Origin: an uncultured Alphaproteobacteria bacterium
GTDB lineage: Bacteria > Pseudomonadota > Alphaproteobacteria > RF32 > CAG-239
Reading direction: 5' to 3'
DNA: 6,759 nt
Assembly: GCA_900551585.1 (NCBI GenBank)
Contig: URWU01000086.1
Location: 1 to 6,759, forward strand
The translations under genes and the position numbers were made by a program. This document shows, in pieces, positions 4,247 through 6,759 of this stretch (positions are counted from its first letter, which is position 1; every line of letters begins with the position of its first letter). The notes beneath the pieces were generated by a model, which worked only from the letters and a program-made list of their open reading frames with translations, had not been told where the DNA came from and made no database searches.

Positions 4247-6469
4247 ATGTGTAAGACCAGAATTCTATTCTTGGGTCTGTTTTCGGCTATATGTATAACC
4301 GGGAACGCTTATTCCCTAGATTATAACAATCCAACAATATTCTTAAACAATAATACAAAAGCCGAATATCAACTGGCAAAATCAACCTTTTTGCCGGACT
4401 CATTTGATGATTTGGGCTTATCGGGTCATGAAAATACCAAATATGACCATAACCAAGGCGATAACTGCACCGGCTATGAGCTGACAACCTGTCCGGCACA
4501 CGGAAACTGCTTGTCTTGTTCTTTTAACCGCAAGTTAAAAAGACTGGTCAGCTGTGCCAGCGGTTATACCAAAAGCGGAAACTCCTGTTCGGCAAGCTCT
4601 TGTTCTGCCGCAGGCTATGAATCCAGCATTCCCGCTAATAAAATCTGCACCAAGTTTACTGAGGGCAGCTTAACCTGTTATAAGGACTGCCGGACTGTTT
4701 CCTGCTCTGCTTATACTCTGAATTGCGATACATTCAATGTTGCCAATTCCTCGGGTAAAACCATGTGTCCGGATTGCGAGAGTGCAAACGCCAGCTGTTC
4801 GCCGAAACTTTGTAAAGTCAGCGGCTGTCAAGACGGTTACAAAATCGCCAGCAACGGCACAACTTGTGTTGCTCTCGATGATACCTGTCCGGACGGTTAT
4901 TTTAAATCTTGTGATACAGGAACCACGGGCACCCCTGAATATACAGAAAAGGGAACCGCCTGCTATCAATGCAAGCCTAAGACTGTTGAAGTAGCAATGC
5001 CTATTTTATATTCAGATTTAACGACGGCAAAAGAAGTTATCTCAGGCAAAACTCCTATCGGTGTTGTATATGACGAAGCTAAAAAATTAGCCGTCGCCTT
5101 AACCGATGTGAAAAAAGCTTGGTCTACATCAAGTTTTGATGTTCCGGGACTGACTAATTGTGATCAATACAATTATGTTTCAGCAACACACAAAGCTATT
5201 GATGACTTAGACGGTAAGAAAAATACTTCAACGATCATACAATACTGCAAATCTTATAACAAAAGCTGTCCGGCAGCAGAATATGCCTACAACTACAAAA
5301 CTGAAGGCACAAATGCAGGAGATTGGTATCTAGGCGCAACTCCGGAAAATACGAATATTTTTAGTAATACCAACAGATCGAAAATTAATTCGACCCTGAA
5401 TGCTTTGAGCAGCGCCGGAGCAACCGAATTAGCATATGGAATTTCGGCCGGATACTGGCATTCAACAGAATCAACTTCCGCTAATGCTTGGTATACGAGT
5501 AATGGCGGCGGTTCTGCCGGTGTGGGTAATGTTTCAAAAACGACCGAATACTATGTTCGTCCGATTATCAACTATGGTGATGTCAAACCTGCCGGAACTC
5601 TGCCGATTTTGTACTCTGATTTCACAGTATCGACAGATATTGATACCAGCAAAACACCGATTGGTATTGTTATCGACGAACTCAGACATGTTGCAATGGC
5701 TTTGGAAACAACACCGCCATCTTCTTGGTCATTGGAAGCTCACGGTACAATTGATGGTGTCTTCAGCACAAACGACATGGCAGAAGCTCTGTCTGATATG
5801 AGCGGTAAAAAGAATAGCGAGAACTTAGCTGTTTACTGTTTCTCCGGTTCAACAACCAGAAAACATTGTACATCTCTTCAAGATGTTCTGGGCTACTCAA
5901 CCGAGGGAACCGAACCCGGCGACTGGTACTTCTCGTCTTTAGGTGAACTGAGCCAGATTTATCAGCAGAAAGATGCGGTTAATGCAACCTTGGCTTTGGT
6001 CGGCTATCCTCAACTCGCTGATACCTGGTATTGGTCTTCAACCAGAAGTGCCGAAGGATATTCAAGCGATGGCTCTTGGTATATCCACTTTAACCAATAT
6101 GACGGTATGCCGCAGCGTACCAACTTTGCAACCACCATGTCCAAAATTCCGCTCATCAAATATCCGACCGGTATGGACTTGATGTGTGTCCAATTGTCAT
6201 TCAACAGCAGAGCCAGATTCTGCGGCGGTATTGACCCGTATCAAGGAAATGTCGGTAACTATCCTTATTGTGTTCCGACGACTGTTGCCGGCGGCTCGAC
6301 AACTTATGCCGGCACGTTGAACAACGGTCACACCTGTTGGAGTTGCGACACCGGATATAGGGTTCACTGCCACACCAACTCGCCAAGCGTCCAATATTGC
6401 GACGCCTACGAGAACGGTGAGTGTATTGCCTGCTATAACGGTACTCTTACCGACGGTAAATGTAAGTAA
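4247..6469 (+). CDS. Secreted cysteine-rich protein with two tandem DUF1566/Lcl_C-like domains
   Basis: 740 residues, no recognised gene name. Residues 1-23 form a Sec signal peptide: basic KTR, hydrophobic ILFLGLFSAICITG, likely cut after NAYS. An Asn-rich linker follows, then a module with 22 cysteines (74-242) carrying CxxC pairs (CLSC, CPDC, CYQC) and CxxGY loops reminiscent of EGF/growth-factor-receptor repeats. Two domains follow at about 251-442 and 452-641. Each has PILYSD, KTPIG(V/I)V, GKKN and TEG(T)xxGDWY, then aromatic-Trp motifs (GYWHSTE, TWYWSST). These match the DUF1566/Lcl_C signature, a C-type-lectin-like fold. The C-terminal module (647-739) has 10 cysteines, including CWSC and CIAC. 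No transmembrane anchor, lipobox or sorting signal is visible, so the protein is probably periplasmic, surface-bound or secreted and disulfide-rich. It has its own promoter and terminator. Ligand and role are unknown; adhesion or glycan binding is a guess from the fold. Confidence 0.85.
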   Translation: MCKTRILFLGLFSAICITGNAYSLDYNNPTIFLNNNTKAEYQLAKSTFLPDSFDDLGLSGHENTKYDHNQGDNCTGYELTTCPAHGNCLSCSFNRKLKRLVSCASGYTKSGNSCSASSCSAAGYESSIPANKICTKFTEGSLTCYKDCRTVSCSAYTLNCDTFNVANSSGKTMCPDCESANASCSPKLCKVSGCQDGYKIASNGTTCVALDDTCPDGYFKSCDTGTTGTPEYTEKGTACYQCKPKTVEVAMPILYSDLTTAKEVISGKTPIGVVYDEAKKLAVALTDVKKAWSTSSFDVPGLTNCDQYNYVSATHKAIDDLDGKKNTSTIIQYCKSYNKSCPAAEYAYNYKTEGTNAGDWYLGATPENTNIFSNTNRSKINSTLNALSSAGATELAYGISAGYWHSTESTSANAWYTSNGGGSAGVGNVSKTTEYYVRPIINYGDVKPAGTLPILYSDFTVSTDIDTSKTPIGIVIDELRHVAMALETTPPSSWSLEAHGTIDGVFSTNDMAEALSDMSGKKNSENLAVYCFSGSTTRKHCTSLQDVLGYSTEGTEPGDWYFSSLGELSQIYQQKDAVNATLALVGYPQLADTWYWSSTRSAEGYSSDGSWYIHFNQYDGMPQRTNFATTMSKIPLIKYPTGMDLMCVQLSFNSRARFCGGIDPYQGNVGNYPYCVPTTVAGGSTTYAGTLNNGHTCWSCDTGYRVHCHTNSPSVQYCDAYENGECIACYNGTLTDGKCK
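4466..4972 (+). other. N-terminal 22-cysteine module (within the secreted protein)
   Basis: Residues 74-242 of the preproprotein contain 22 cysteines, an even number, in irregular short loops. Recurrent elements are C-x2-C pairs and CxxGY turns (CASGY, CQDGY, CPDGY). Tyr, Ser, Thr, Gly and Lys dominate the rest. This is typical of a compact disulfide-stabilised extracellular stalk. It is not a metal-cluster protein: there is no regular 4Fe-4S spacing, and the protein is exported. Confidence 0.6.
4997..5572 (+). repeat. DUF1566/Lcl_C-like domain A (protein-level tandem repeat, copy 1)
   Basis: Residues 251-442. Landmarks: PILYSDLT, KTPIGVVYDE, LDGKKN, a CX6C pair (QYC...SC), TEGTNAGDWYLGA, GYWHSTE, AWYTSNGGG and the terminal EYYVRPI, the usual end of such domains. 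This is the more canonical of the two copies. Confidence 0.7.
5600..6169 (+). repeat. DUF1566/Lcl_C-like domain B (protein-level tandem repeat, copy 2)
   Basis: Residues 452-641. PILYSDFT, KTPIGIVIDE, MSGKKN, a CX9C pair, TEGTEPGDWYFSSLGEL, TWYWSSTRS and SWYIHF line up with copy A at an offset of about 200 residues. The C-terminal VRPI is replaced by IPLIKYP. At the DNA level even identical peptides use different codons (GDWY is GGAGATTGGTAT in A and GGCGACTGGTAC in B), so the duplication is old. Confidence 0.7.
6185..6463 (+). other. C-terminal 10-cysteine module (within the secreted protein)
   Basis: Residues 647-739 carry 10 cysteines, including CWSC and CIAC pairs and a CDTGY turn like those in the N-terminal module. 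The protein ends one residue after the last cysteine. The two cysteine-rich modules thus bracket the two lectin-fold-like domains. Confidence 0.6.
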
Positions 6470-6482
6470 CCGATTTTAATCC

Positions 6483-6522
6483 AGAGCCTTTCCGGTGGGT
6501 TTATCCGGAAAGGCTCTTTTAA
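6483..6522 (+). terminator. Rho-independent terminator of the secreted-protein gene
   Basis: A perfect 13-bp stem: AGAGCCTTTCCGG (6483-6495) pairs with CCGGAAAGGCTCT (6505-6517) around a 9-base loop, followed by a short TTTT run. It starts 14 bases after the stop codon. On the other strand the A/T tail is weaker, so it acts mainly rightward. Confidence 0.93.
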
Positions 6523-6535
6523 TACCCACCATCTA

Positions 6536-6551
6536 CAGAATGAAAATTCTG
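6536..6551 (+). repeat. Small inverted repeat with GAAA loop in the leader of the last gene
   Basis: CAGAAT (6536-6541) and ATTCTG (6546-6551) form a perfect 6-bp stem closed by GAAA, a GNRA-type tetraloop. It lies 36 bases before ATG 6588 and could be a leader hairpin or a protein-binding palindrome. No function is established, and no clear -10/-35 pair was found around it. Confidence 0.35.
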
Positions 6552-6587
6552 ACTATTTACTAACAACAACGTTTAAAGAGGTAAATT

Positions 6588-6712
6588 ATGTCTATTTTAA
6601 GAAAAGCACTGTTAGCAGCGGCTTTCGGCATTATGATTTCTTTTTCGGCTTATGCAGGTGCAAGTGGACATATTACCGCTTTTTCACCCCCGTCGGATTT
6701 GACTTTATATCC
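6588..6712 (+). CDS. Small or partial secreted protein, N-terminus only (3'-truncated)
   Basis: 41 codons plus two bases are visible before the right-hand adapter. The ATG at 6588 is preceded by AAAGAGG (6575-6581) with six bases of spacing, a good ribosome-binding site. Residues 1-23 form a clear Sec signal peptide: basic LRK, hydrophobic ALLAAAFGIMISFS, cleavage likely after AYA (AxA rule). The mature part begins GASGHITAFSPPSDL and is too short to identify. The family and full length are unknown. With the preceding gene it suggests a cluster of exported proteins, each with its own leader. The frame stays open into the adapter, so residues after Tyr41 are not real. Confidence 0.8.
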
Positions 6713-6759
6713 CTGTCTCTTATACACATCTCCGAGCCCACGAGACGGAGCTACATCTC
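6713..6759 (-). other. Nextera (Tn5) i7-side library adapter, not genomic
   Basis: Synthetic sequence. Bases 6713-6731 (CTGTCTCTTATACACATCT) are the reverse-complemented Tn5 mosaic end. Bases 6732-6746 (CCGAGCCCACGAGAC) are the read-2 adapter. Bases 6747-6754 (GGAGCTAC) occupy the i7 index position. Bases 6755-6759 (ATCTC) begin the P7 primer. From memory the index matches Nextera XT i7 N718. Confidence 0.98.

Noticed and set aside
4997..6169. Lectin-fold domains as targets of a diversity-generating retroelement
   Set aside because: No reverse transcriptase, template repeat or near-identical variable repeat is visible; the two copies differ throughout, not only at adenine positions.

Overview
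The window is 6,668 bases of bacterial DNA (45-6712) between two Illumina Nextera (Tn5) library adapters (1-44 and 6713-6759), each with a readable sample index. It is therefore one sequenced library fragment. Both outermost genes are cut by the library ends, not by biology.

The gene content fits an alphaproteobacterium: a folate/FAD-dependent tRNA methyltransferase (trmFO) is joined to a complete bacterial squalene operon (hpnC-hpnD-hpnE). The moderate GC content and the secreted cysteine-rich, lectin-fold-type proteins suggest a host-associated, perhaps gut, lineage. The organism assignment is inference; no rRNA gene or other phylogenetic marker is present.

Layout, all on the + strand. (1) 46-1212: trmFO, missing its N-terminus. 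(2) 1209-3973: hpnC, hpnD and hpnE, tightly packed; hpnC overlaps the trmFO stop by four bases, so the four genes probably share one transcript. Together HpnD, HpnC and HpnE convert farnesyl diphosphate to presqualene diphosphate, then hydroxysqualene, then squalene. HpnE is unusually short. No squalene cyclase gene follows. (3) 3974-4246: a 273-base non-coding stretch with a consensus -10 box, a strong Shine-Dalgarno-like motif, a rho-independent terminator (together a possible ~100-nt small RNA), and then a promoter for the next gene. (4) 4247-6469: a 740-residue secreted protein with a 22-cysteine N-terminal module, two tandem DUF1566/Lcl_C-like domains and a 10-cysteine C-terminal module. 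A perfect 13-bp terminator follows. (5) 6588-6712: the first 41 codons of a second secreted protein, cut off by the right-hand adapter.

The first half is housekeeping and lipid metabolism; the second half is cell-surface or secreted accessory material with its own transcription signals. No mobile element, CRISPR array, tRNA or rRNA gene was seen.
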